A stretch of DNA of 41,042 nucleotides, taken from assembly GCA_038235385.1 (NCBI GenBank), contig JBBSTY010000016.1, positions 1 to 41,042 of the forward strand, given 5' to 3'. The notes under the pieces are model-generated. The model did no database searches, was not told the DNA's origin, and saw only the letters and a list, made by a program, of their open reading frames with translations. The stretch is from JBBSTY01 sp038235385 (GTDB lineage Bacteria; Actinomycetota; Acidimicrobiia; Acidimicrobiales; Acidimicrobilacustridaceae). Below, piece by piece: positions 1 through 6,741 of this stretch; the stretch's first letter is position 1, and the number at the start of each line of letters is the position of its first letter. Both the position numbers and the translations under genes were made by a program.

Positions 1-134
1 CACAGCTCGGCGCGCGGCGGCTCCGGTTGGCCTTCCCGCCGCCCACCTTGGATCGACTCCGCGCCGTGAAGGAGCGGGTCGACCCCGGAAACGTCTTCCG
101 CGACAACGTCGACCTCAGCACGCTCGAGCGATGA
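1..134 (+). CDS. C-terminal end of a BBE-type FAD-linked oxidase (partial, 5' end outside window)
   Basis: Only the last ~43 codons are present; the frame is open to the left edge and stops with TGA at 132-134. The tail reads LDRLRAVKERVDPGNVFRDN, the signature end of berberine-bridge-enzyme (BBE) type FAD-linked oxidases. In these a K/R-x-x-(Y/F)DPxNxFRxNQ-like segment closes the flavin pocket, although the usual asparagine-glutamine end is NVDL here. Members oxidise alcohols, sugars or secondary metabolites with bicovalent or monocovalent FAD. The substrate cannot be inferred. The next gene begins 88 bases downstream on the same strand and may be co-transcribed. Family assignment rests on this short segment only. 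Confidence 0.72.
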   Translation, partial: QLGARRLRLAFPPPTLDRLRAVKERVDPGNVFRDNVDLSTLER

Positions 135-222
135 GCCGAACGCTCCAGGTCGAGCCTCCCGGCCCTCGGCGAGGCCCCTCATCGCACCAACCCATCCGCA
201 CAACCACCAAGGAGAACACCTC

Positions 223-858
223 ATGACGACCATCACCATCATCGGCTCGGGCAATATGACCGGCGCCATCGGCGGCCGAGCAGCCGAGCACGGCCGCACT
301 GTCGAGGTCATGGCCCGCAACGCGGCCCGGGCCGCGGCCGTCGTCGGCCGGATCGGCAACGGAGCCACCGTCGGCGAGTTCGGCGGGAGGCCAGCGGGCG
401 ACGTCGTCGTCCTCGCCGTCCCCTTCTCCGCCGCAGTCGACGTCGTCCGCCACTACGGCGATGCCCTGTCCGGCAAGATCATCGTCGACATCACCAACCC
501 CTTCAACGACACCGGCACCGGCTTGGCGATCCCTCACGACACCTCCATCGCGCAAAGGGTGGCCGAGGCCGCACCAACGAGCGCCCGTGTCGTGAAGGCG
601 TTCAACACCCTCTTCGGCCACCTCCTGGCCCAAGGCGGCCCGGTGGACGTGTTCATGGCCGGCGACGATGCGCAGGCCAAGGCGAGCGTGTCCGAGTTCA
701 TCGAGAGTCTCGGACTGCGACCGCGGGACACCGGGGACCTGAGCATGGCCCACTGGGTCGAGGGCGCGGGCGTGTTGACGATGGGCTTGGCCCGCTACGG
801 CGTGGGCAATTTCAACTTCTCCCTCGGCATCAACAACCTCGAAGGGGCGTCACGATGA
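223..858 (+). CDS. NADP/F420-dependent oxidoreductase-like dinucleotide-binding protein
   Basis: 211 residues, matching the length of the NADP oxidoreductase, coenzyme F420-dependent family. The N-terminus TITIIGSGNMTGAIGGRAAE is a Rossmann strand-loop-helix with a GxGxM dinucleotide motif. It is followed by MARNAAR, with Arg residues positioned to hold the NADP 2'-phosphate, then a VVVLAVPF strand. IVDITNPFNDTG resembles the VVDatNP segment of F420:NADP reductases, and VVKAFNTLFG is another family hallmark. Known members move hydride between NADPH and F420 or reduce other substrates; the true substrate is not visible. AAGGAG at 209-214 gives an excellent ribosome site for the ATG at 223. The last codons overlap the next gene by four bases (ATGA), so the two are translationally coupled. 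Confidence 0.85.
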   Translation: MTTITIIGSGNMTGAIGGRAAEHGRTVEVMARNAARAAAVVGRIGNGATVGEFGGRPAGDVVVLAVPFSAAVDVVRHYGDALSGKIIVDITNPFNDTGTGLAIPHDTSIAQRVAEAAPTSARVVKAFNTLFGHLLAQGGPVDVFMAGDDAQAKASVSEFIESLGLRPRDTGDLSMAHWVEGAGVLTMGLARYGVGNFNFSLGINNLEGASR

Positions 859-1583
859 GCAACTCCTCTGCGCGAAGCCTCGATAGAGCAGACGTCGCCC
901 TGAGGGCCGCTTCGTCTGGGAGGCGCGCCACGGTGCGGCGGTGGGCGTGGCTCGGCCTGGCCGCCCAGGTGGTCTTCGTCGCGAGCTTGCTCCTTGCGGC
1001 GTCCTGGCAGGGACCGCGCTACAGCGCCGTTGCTCACACCATCAGCGACATGTCTGCGGTCACTGCGCCGCATGGAGCGTTCCTCGTGGTGGTCCTGACG
1101 TTGTGCGGCGCGGCCACGATCGGCTTCGCGTTGCAATCGGTGTGGTGCGCGCTGCGCCCCGGTGGCTGGAGGGCGGCGACAGGTTCGGTCCTGCTCGCCG
1201 TGTCCATCGTCGGGCTCGGCGACCTGCTCTCTCCGGTCGAGAGGCTGGCCTGCCGGATGGCCGACCCGGGATGCACCGCCACGCAACAGCTGTCCAACAC
1301 GGGCGGCCAGCTCGACAACGCCATCAGCTCGCTCGGCCTCCTGCTGCTCGTGATCGCCGCGTTCTTCCTGGCCGCCGCGATGCACCGCACGCACGGCTGG
1401 GAGGGCTGGGCGAGTCCGACGCGCTGGACGGCCGTCCTGATCACCGCTCTCGGGATGGCCAGCGTGCTGACGCAGGATGCGGGCTACACCGGCCTGTTCG
1501 AGCGCCTGGTCGCCGCCACGGGCGCCGCCGCGCTCGCGGTGCTCGCAATCGGGATCCTCCGACAGACCCGAGACGCAACCTGA
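855..1583 (+). CDS. DUF998 multi-pass membrane protein
   Basis: 242 residues with about six hydrophobic segments: roughly residues 31-50, 73-95, 103-122, 149-172, 186-205 and 215-235. The segment YSAVAHTISDMSAVTAPHGA after the first helix is typical of the DUF998 family, a poorly characterised group of integral membrane proteins. A small Cys-containing loop (CRMADPGCTATQQ, around residue 133) lies between helices. The start ATG overlaps the preceding reductase stop (ATGA at 855-858), so it is in the same operon as the reductase. Function is unknown; membrane location is the only safe statement. Confidence 0.82.
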   Translation: MSNSSARSLDRADVALRAASSGRRATVRRWAWLGLAAQVVFVASLLLAASWQGPRYSAVAHTISDMSAVTAPHGAFLVVVLTLCGAATIGFALQSVWCALRPGGWRAATGSVLLAVSIVGLGDLLSPVERLACRMADPGCTATQQLSNTGGQLDNAISSLGLLLLVIAAFFLAAAMHRTHGWEGWASPTRWTAVLITALGMASVLTQDAGYTGLFERLVAATGAAALAVLAIGILRQTRDAT

Positions 1584-1808
1584 CGGCCGTCGTACCAACA
1601 GCGCCGGACGCCTTCGCAACCAAATTTGGGGCAACGACAACACCATGGCGTCGACACCTTCGAGGCGACGCTGTCGCTTGCGTACCGTTGCGGGCTCGAA
1701 GGAACCGTCACGATCACGGGGCACGTCAGTGGTGACCGGGCCCACATCGGTGATTGATGCGCACTGGGATGGCTGGAGGCTCTTGACCTTGGAAACGAGG
1801 ATGGAGCC

Positions 1809-2215
1809 ATGCCTACACAGGGACGTTCAGGGAAGCCCACGACGCGGCGCTACCTGGCGGCTGCGGTCGCGGTCGAGTTGATGGCGTCGGACGCACTTGG
1901 CGCACACATGCGCGACGAACTGGGTCAGAACGACGTCTCACGGGCACGACCAGTTCAGGCAGCGGTCACTTCGTTCTTCAGCTTCGCTGTCGGCGCCGCG
2001 ATCCCGCTGCTGGTGGCTGCATCTGCCGCGATGGCGCCCGGTCGATTGCGATCGTCGTCCCGATGCTGGTGAGTCTGGTGCTGCTCGGTGCCCTGGCCGC
2101 TCGGCTCGGCGGCGCCGGCCTGGTGAAGGGGGCGGCGCGGGTCGGCGCCGGCGGTGCGATCGGATTGGCGTTGACCTTCGGAGTCGGGTCGCTCTTCGGC
2201 TCTGCGGTCAGCTGA
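1809..2215 (+). pseudogene. Broken VIT1/CCC1-family (Fe/Mn) transporter remnant
   Basis: Two overlapping frames together read as the C-terminal half of a VIT/CCC1 family vacuolar-type iron/manganese transporter. The first frame (from 1809) has LAAAVAVELMASDALGAHMR followed by the helix SFFSFAVGAAIPLLVAASA, then runs into nonsense and stops at 2072. Around 2040-2050 the homology shifts frame and continues with SIAIVVPMLVSLVLLGALAA, then RVGAGGAIGLALTFGVGSLF, to the TGA at 2213-2215. At least one frameshift is therefore present. The first two membrane helices and the cytoplasmic metal-binding region expected upstream are missing. Nothing convincing is encoded at 1584-1808. A sequencing error could explain the frameshift but not the missing N-terminus. 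Confidence 0.78.
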
Positions 2216-2375
2216 AACGGTCGCAGACGTCCGCCTCCGCGAACGGGGACTATGCGGTCCGGCGGACGTGAGCGGGCCAAATTGATGGACAGGGCGACGG
2301 TCGGCCGATGGCTGGCGAGATCCCGGCACGGCTGCGCTCGCACCCGGTCGGGGTCCGAGGAGCTACATCGTTCAT

Positions 2376-2999
2376 TCAGGGTCTCGTCGGCGGGCTGGTC
2401 GGCATCGATGGCACCGTCTGGAATCCGCGTGGCGGCGGTGGCGATGTGGGGTGTGTCGCCGGTGCCGGTCTGGTCGGACGGGGATGTGTGATCCGGTAGA
2501 TCGTCGCCCAGACGACAGTGATGGTGCCGATGGCTGCGGTGGTGAGGTAGAGCGGTTCGGCTCGGTCACTGCCGGCGAGGACGGCGTGGAGGCTGGTGAG
2601 CCAGAACACGGCGTAGCTGGCGAGGTGGATGCCGTGCCAGACCCGTCGGGGTAGTCGCTTGATGGCGAGGGACGAGATCTGGATGGTCACGATGAGCCAT
2701 CCGGCGATGACGCCAACAGCGACGGCGAAGGGTCTCCACTCGGACGCGAAGGGCACGAGCACGGCGGCGATGTCGAAGTCGGTGTACGTGTCGGCGATGA
2801 GCGACGCGATGTGGAGGCCGATGAGCGCGAGCGTGAGCGTTCCCAACCATCGGTGCAGGTCGAGCAGCCAGGCTGGTCGACGGTGCTTGGGGAACGCCTT
2901 GGTGGACAGGATGATGCCCCAGACCACGGAGGCCGTCAGCATCACCCAGGCCATGGCTCCTGATGCTCGGGCGAGGTACCACCAGACCTGGGAGGTCAT
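2376..2999 (-). CDS. Ferric-reductase-like transmembrane (haem b) protein
   Basis: 207 residues from the ATG at 2999, which begins MTSQVWWYLARASGAMAWVM. A longer open frame upstream is only an overlap with apbE. The protein has about five to six helices. Several His residues sit in helices: LDLHRWLGTLTLALIGLHIA near residues 48-65, and RRVWHGIHLASYAVFWLTSLHAVLAG near residues 125-150. This two-pair spacing fits haem b ligation in the ferric reductase-like transmembrane domain family. There is no C-terminal FAD/NAD domain, so it is a membrane electron conduit only. The start overlaps the apbE stop by four bases (ATGA on the minus strand). Together with ApbE this suggests electron transfer across the membrane to an extracytoplasmic flavin or metal. 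The C-terminus is Pro-rich. Confidence 0.83.
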   Translation of the reverse strand: MTSQVWWYLARASGAMAWVMLTASVVWGIILSTKAFPKHRRPAWLLDLHRWLGTLTLALIGLHIASLIADTYTDFDIAAVLVPFASEWRPFAVAVGVIAGWLIVTIQISSLAIKRLPRRVWHGIHLASYAVFWLTSLHAVLAGSDRAEPLYLTTAAIGTITVVWATIYRITHPRPTRPAPATHPTSPPPPRGFQTVPSMPTSPPTRP

Positions 3000-3934
3000 C
3001 GGCTGCGGTTCGGTTGGCTCAGGATCGGCTCGGCGGCGACGTCGTCGAAGGTGGAGAGCACCTGGCGTGCGTTCGTGAACGCGAAGCCCTCGGCATCGTG
3101 GCCGGTCAGGAACTCGATGGCTCCGTCGGACCCGGTGAGCAGCGCTGCTGTCGCGAGGGCCTCGGCCTCCCACCCCGTCGGGGCCGTCACCGTGACCGCG
3201 ACCAGGTCGGTCTGCGCTTCGAGACCGCTCGCAGGATCGATGAGGTGGTGGCGCGATCGTCCTTCGTGTGTCCATCGGCGGGTGCGGGTGCTGGACGTGG
3301 CGACCGCTCCGTGCTCGATCGCCAGCGCGAGGAGGTCGTGGTCGTCGTCCCATGGGTCTTCGACCGCGACAACCCACCCTTCGAGACCGGGCGGTTGGCC
3401 GACAGCCACGAGGTCACCGCCGATACTGACGAGTGCTCCTGCGGCGCCACGCCCGAGGAGCATCTCGGCGGTGAGGTCCGCGGCAAGACCTTTGCCCAAG
3501 CCTCCGGGGTCGAGGGCGAGTCCGACCGGGAGGGCGACCGTCGATGCGTCGGCGTCGATGATGATCTGCTGGAGGTCGCCGCCAACGCAGGTGCCGTCGG
3601 GGAGCACGGTGGTCCTCTGTGGGTCGCTGATGCTCGTGGCATATCCGGCGGCGATGAGCGCCGGGAGGGTGGTGGGATCGAAGCGTCGACCGGTGAGGTG
3701 CCAGGCCTCGATCATGGCCGTGACGAGCACGAGCGTCTCCGGAGCGACGGCCACGGGTCCACCCGCCCCGGTGTTCATTCGACTGATGTCGCTGGTTGCG
3801 ATGAAGCGGCTCCAACGGCGCTCGAGGTGCTCGAGGTGGAGCTGCGCCATGTTGGCGAGTTCGTCGCCCCCATCGATCACGAGGACTTGCGCGGCGCTGG
3901 CCATGACCCGGAAGGTTCGCTCATCGACTCCCAC
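2996..3934 (-). CDS. apbE: FAD:protein FMN transferase (ApbE)
   Basis: 312 residues. ApbE transfers FMN from FAD to a Thr/Ser of an extracytoplasmic protein, with Mg2+ (EC 2.7.1.180). Family marks in order are ERRWSRFIATSDISRMN near residue 38, LDPGGLGKGLAAD (flavin-site DxGGxxKG) near residue 150, VSIGGDLVAVG near 176, AVATSSTRTRRW near 218 and HHLIDPASG near 237. No clear lipobox or signal peptide is visible at the N-terminus MGVDERTFRVMASAAQ, which is unusual for a periplasmic ApbE but common among actinobacterial ones. The start overlaps the preceding small membrane-protein gene by 14 bases and the stop overlaps the ferric-reductase gene by four. No canonical flavinylation motif is evident in the neighbours. 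Confidence 0.92.
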   Translation of the reverse strand: MGVDERTFRVMASAAQVLVIDGGDELANMAQLHLEHLERRWSRFIATSDISRMNTGAGGPVAVAPETLVLVTAMIEAWHLTGRRFDPTTLPALIAAGYATSISDPQRTTVLPDGTCVGGDLQQIIIDADASTVALPVGLALDPGGLGKGLAADLTAEMLLGRGAAGALVSIGGDLVAVGQPPGLEGWVVAVEDPWDDDHDLLALAIEHGAVATSSTRTRRWTHEGRSRHHLIDPASGLEAQTDLVAVTVTAPTGWEAEALATAALLTGSDGAIEFLTGHDAEGFAFTNARQVLSTFDDVAAEPILSQPNRSR

Positions 3935-4346
3935 TTGTTCGCCCTTGCGGTGTCGGGGACGACCGCGGAGAGGTGGGGACCACGCTCGTGGTCGACCGTT
4001 TGGAACTGCCTGACGGGACCCTCACCGTGGTGTTCGTGGTTGCGGATCGCGATCCGGATGCCGGTCCGGCGTCCGGGGGACTGTCGGCGGTGACGCCGGG
4101 GTTCGTGGTCGAGATGGGGGTACTCGCGGCGGCGACGCCCATCGCCGTCGCAAGGCCGACGACGCCGGTGATCCCAACTCCGGTGACGATCTTGCGGGCC
4201 CGTGCGGCGGGATGGCGCTTTCGGCGCCGGCGCACTGGCTTGGCCGCGCCGACGACGGGGGATGCGTCCGGGTCCAGCGGGCGGTGAGGCATCTGATCGA
4301 AGGACCATCGCGGATCGTTCGCCGCGTGGGATTGGGCATTGTCCAT
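3921..4346 (-). CDS. Small single-pass membrane protein upstream of apbE
   Basis: 141 residues. A cytoplasmic N-terminus ends in a strongly basic stretch (RRRRKRHPAARARK, residues 39-52). It is followed by one hydrophobic segment (IVTGVGITGVVGLATAMGVA, about 53-72) and a Ser/Thr/Pro-rich tail outside the membrane. Similar low-complexity anchored proteins are often seen beside ferric-reductase/ApbE genes in actinobacteria. I recognise no domain and see no FMN_bind motif. Order on the minus strand is this gene, apbE (14-base overlap), then ferric reductase, so it is probably the first gene of that three-gene operon. The Thr/Ser-rich tail is the only obvious place for a modification target, but it lacks the known DxxTGxS-like ApbE signature. 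Two other frames are open here; this one has the sensible topology. Confidence 0.62.
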   Translation of the reverse strand: MDNAQSHAANDPRWSFDQMPHRPLDPDASPVVGAAKPVRRRRKRHPAARARKIVTGVGITGVVGLATAMGVAAASTPISTTNPGVTADSPPDAGPASGSRSATTNTTVRVPSGSSKRSTTSVVPTSPRSSPTPQGRTSGSR

Positions 4347-4464
4347 GGGCGGCGCTTTCGATGGTGGATCTCCGTCGAATCGAACCTAACCGGAGGTCGG
4401 CTTGCACGAGCGCAGCGCTCGGCAAACGTTCGGTTAACGAAGGCCATTCGATGGTGACGACGTC
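4347..4464 (-). promoter_or_regulatory. Intergenic control region before the small protein/apbE/ferric reductase operon
   Basis: This 118-base gap separates the histidine kinase stop from the next operon. It holds a perfect 6-bp-arm hairpin, CGAGCG-CAG-CGCTCG (4407-4421), which could end kinase transcription or be an operator. It also holds two related AT-richer elements, CTAACCGG on the plus strand (4386-4393) and GTTAACCGAAC on the minus strand (4438-4428), in opposite orientation. They could be regulator sites; no -35/-10 pair stands out. Confidence 0.35.
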
Positions 4465-5775
4465 TCAGCCCGGTGGCAGCTGCAGCTCGAAGGTGGTGGG
4501 GGAGCGCCGCGCGAGGCGGAGTCGGCCGCCCTCAGCCTCGGCGAGGGTGCGCGCGAGGTGGAGGCCGATGCCGGTGCCACCGGTGGAGCGGTAGCGGTCG
4601 AAGAGCGCGCCGTCGTCGTGGTTGCACGCCCCGTTGTCGATCACGTCGATGCGGACGGCCCCGTCGACGGATTCGGTCCGGATCTCGACGACGCCGAGGC
4701 CGTGGCGCTGGGCGTTGTCGAGGAGTACATCGAGGATCGTGTCGACGGCCCCCGTTCGAGCTGTGCTCTGCACCGTCGGATCGCCGACCGCGTCGAGGGT
4801 CCGTCCAGAGCGCCCCAGCGGTGCCCGCCACCGGTTGACCGCCTCGGCCACGATGTCGGCGACCACGAACGGTTCGGCCGGAGAGGGGTCGCGGGCGAGC
4901 TCGGTGATCGCCGTCGCGGTGGCCTCGAGCCGGTCGATGGCGCCGAGTGCCTCGTGCAGGACCAAGGTGGGGTCGTCGCGAGGTGAGGCGAGCTCGGCTT
5001 CGAGGGTCAGGCGCAGCCCCGCCAGCGGGGTGCGGATCTGATGGGACGCGTCGGCGGTGAGGTGGCGCTCGCGTTCGACGAGGGTGCCGATGCGTTTGGC
5101 TGAGGTGTTGATGGCGTGGCCGACCTCGTCGATCTCTGCCAGTCCGGTGTACGGGGCGGTGACGGTGAAGTCGCCCCTGCCGAGGCGGGTCGCGGCACGG
5201 CGGAGTTGGCCGAGCGGTGCGGTCAGCCGGCCGGCGAGGAGCCATGCGCCGCCGGCGGCGGCGGCGAGCACACCCATCGCGATGAGGCCGAGTCGCATGA
5301 TGGTGGCACGCACCCGGGCGGTCGCCTCGGAGATGGGTTCGGCGGCGCGGAGGGCGCCGCCGCCGTTGAGCGGCACGGCGACGACGCGCTCGTTGCCTAT
5401 GACCGCGGTCGCGGAGCTTCCGGCGAGGGCCTGGCGCACGACATCGTCAGCGGTGTCGGGACCGCGGCCGACGCGGAGCGCCCCGGCGAGGTCGTAGACG
5501 GCGAAGTCGTGCTCCTCGCCCGGGCCGGCATCGGTGTCTGCGTCGCGACGGTTGGGGCCGCCGTCATCGGTGGAGCCGTCGGTGTTGCCGCGGTCGCCGT
5601 CTTCGTCGTGCAGGTGCGGGCCGAGGCGGGCGGCGGCGTCGGCCGCCTCGCGTTGGAGCTCGACGATCTGGGCCTCGTTCTCGGCGGTGGAGAGCGTGAT
5701 CGCGGCAGGGATGAAGAACGCGACGATCGTGGCGGTGGTGACGATCAGGGTGCCGATGAGCAGGCGGACACGCAC
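4465..5775 (-). CDS. Sensor histidine kinase (class A, short ATP lid)
   Basis: 436 residues from a GTG at 5775, two bases after the response-regulator stop; the longer open frame upstream lies inside the regulator gene. Transmembrane helices lie at about 5-27 and 160-181, flanking an extracytoplasmic sensor region of ~130 residues. That region has an acidic Asp/Gly-rich stretch (HDEDGDRGNTDGSTDDGG, 56-73) which may bind cations. HAMP is about 182-235. The H-box DASHQIRTPLAGL has phospho-acceptor His245. The N-box is LLDNAQRHG. The G1 box is degenerate (DNGACNHDDG), the usual long lid is missing, and GGTGIGLHLARTLAEAEGG follows. It is closely related to the kinase at 17327-18694. The ligand may be a metal or redox stimulus given the adjacent ATPase and ferric-reductase genes; that is inference. 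Confidence 0.9.
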   Translation of the reverse strand: MRVRLLIGTLIVTTATIVAFFIPAAITLSTAENEAQIVELQREAADAAARLGPHLHDEDGDRGNTDGSTDDGGPNRRDADTDAGPGEEHDFAVYDLAGALRVGRGPDTADDVVRQALAGSSATAVIGNERVVAVPLNGGGALRAAEPISEATARVRATIMRLGLIAMGVLAAAAGGAWLLAGRLTAPLGQLRRAATRLGRGDFTVTAPYTGLAEIDEVGHAINTSAKRIGTLVERERHLTADASHQIRTPLAGLRLTLEAELASPRDDPTLVLHEALGAIDRLEATATAITELARDPSPAEPFVVADIVAEAVNRWRAPLGRSGRTLDAVGDPTVQSTARTGAVDTILDVLLDNAQRHGLGVVEIRTESVDGAVRIDVIDNGACNHDDGALFDRYRSTGGTGIGLHLARTLAEAEGGRLRLARRSPTTFELQLPPG

Positions 5776-5777
5776 GA

Positions 5778-6464
5778 TCAGTCGGTCTCGAGCCGGTACC
5801 CGACCCCGCGCAGCGTCGTGATGCGACTCGGGGTGCCGGCGTCTTCGCCGAGCTTGCGGCGCAGCGCGTTCATGTGAACGTCGAGGGTCTTGGTCGACCC
5901 CCACCAATGCTCGTCCCAGACGTCGCGCATCAGAGCGTCGCGCGTGACGGCTTTGCCAGCACTCGCGGCGAGGCGGGCGAGCAGATCGAACTCGCGAGGT
6001 CGAAGCTCGACGAGCGTGTCCTGGGCCGTGACCCGACGCGACTCGACGTCGATGACCAGATCGCCGACGTGAAGCACACCCGAGGTTGCGGTGTGGGCGC
6101 TGGACGCCGCCGCTTGGCGAAGTTGGGCGCCGATGCGAGCCTGCAGCTCGGCGAGGTGGAACGGCTTGGTCACATAGTCGACCGCGCCGCTGGTCAGTCC
6201 GGCCACGATGTCAGCCTCCTCGGCGCGCGCAGTCAGCGCGATAACCGGAACGGTCCGGTGCGTTGTCGCCATGGTGGTGATGACATCGAGCCCGTCGCCG
6301 TCAGGTAACCCGAGGTCGCACAACACCAGATCGGCGTGGCCCAGGTGGGGTGTCGCGTCAGCCACCGAACCGACCACGGTGACATGGTGGCCCGACGCGC
6401 CGAGCGCCCGAGCCAGGCTGGCGGCGATGAGCGCATCGTCCTCCACGATCAGGATCTCAGCCAT
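5778..6464 (-). CDS. OmpR/PhoB-family response regulator
   Basis: 228 residues from the ATG at 6464 (MAEILIVEDDALIAASLARA); the open frame continues upstream but has no regulator sequence there. The receiver domain is residues 1-115, with acidic pocket EDD, phospho-acceptor Asp50 in LVLCDLGLPDGDG, Thr in IALTAR and Lys in YVTKPF. A winged-helix DNA-binding domain follows (about 130-228) with RPREFDLLARLA, VWDEHWWGSTKTLDVHMNAL and the closing ITTLRGVGYRLE. It precedes its kinase by two bases. It is a close paralogue of the regulator at 16617-17330 (shared WDEHW-GSTKTLDVH recognition-helix region). It is divergent from the P-type ATPase gene, which makes that gene a possible target. Confidence 0.94.
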   Translation of the reverse strand: MAEILIVEDDALIAASLARALGASGHHVTVVGSVADATPHLGHADLVLCDLGLPDGDGLDVITTMATTHRTVPVIALTARAEEADIVAGLTSGAVDYVTKPFHLAELQARIGAQLRQAAASSAHTATSGVLHVGDLVIDVESRRVTAQDTLVELRPREFDLLARLAASAGKAVTRDALMRDVWDEHWWGSTKTLDVHMNALRRKLGEDAGTPSRITTLRGVGYRLETD

Positions 6465-6741
6465 CCTTGACGAGGCTAGGTGACACCTGACGATCGTCTC
6501 CGGCACGGACGAGCGCCGGGTGCGCCCACGTGGCCAACATCGCGAGCATGATCGCTTCGTCGACCCCCACCCGGACGATCGCCGAAGGGCCTCATGTGTT
6601 CCGGAGCGCTCGACCAGCGGGTCCGGCGATCTCGCTGACTCCGCTGGCGCGGTCGTTTCGGACTCTGCCGTGGGCTCAGCTGCCTGAGGATGGTGTCTTG
6701 CGACCCCATTCAGGGCCACTGGCGATCTCTATGCTCGGAAG
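6465..6741. promoter_or_regulatory. Divergent intergenic region between the response regulator and the P1B-5 ATPase
   Basis: This gene-free stretch of 277 bases separates two divergent genes and must hold both promoters. A small inverted repeat, CTCAG-CTGC-CTGAG, lies at 6675-6688, and an isolated TTCAG follows at about 6709-6713. The inverted repeat is 54 bases before the ATPase start and could be an operator. No riboswitch or clear -35/-10 pair is recognised. Confidence 0.35.

Noticed and set aside
1620..1755. A protein-like frame ending GTVTITGHVSGDRAHIGD before the VIT remnant
   Set aside because: No start, no ribosome site and no family match; it is too short to support as a gene.
3000..3377. 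N-terminal extension of the ferric-reductase frame to 3377
   Set aside because: The extension lies inside apbE; the ATG at 2999 gives the ATGA overlap and a sensible first helix.
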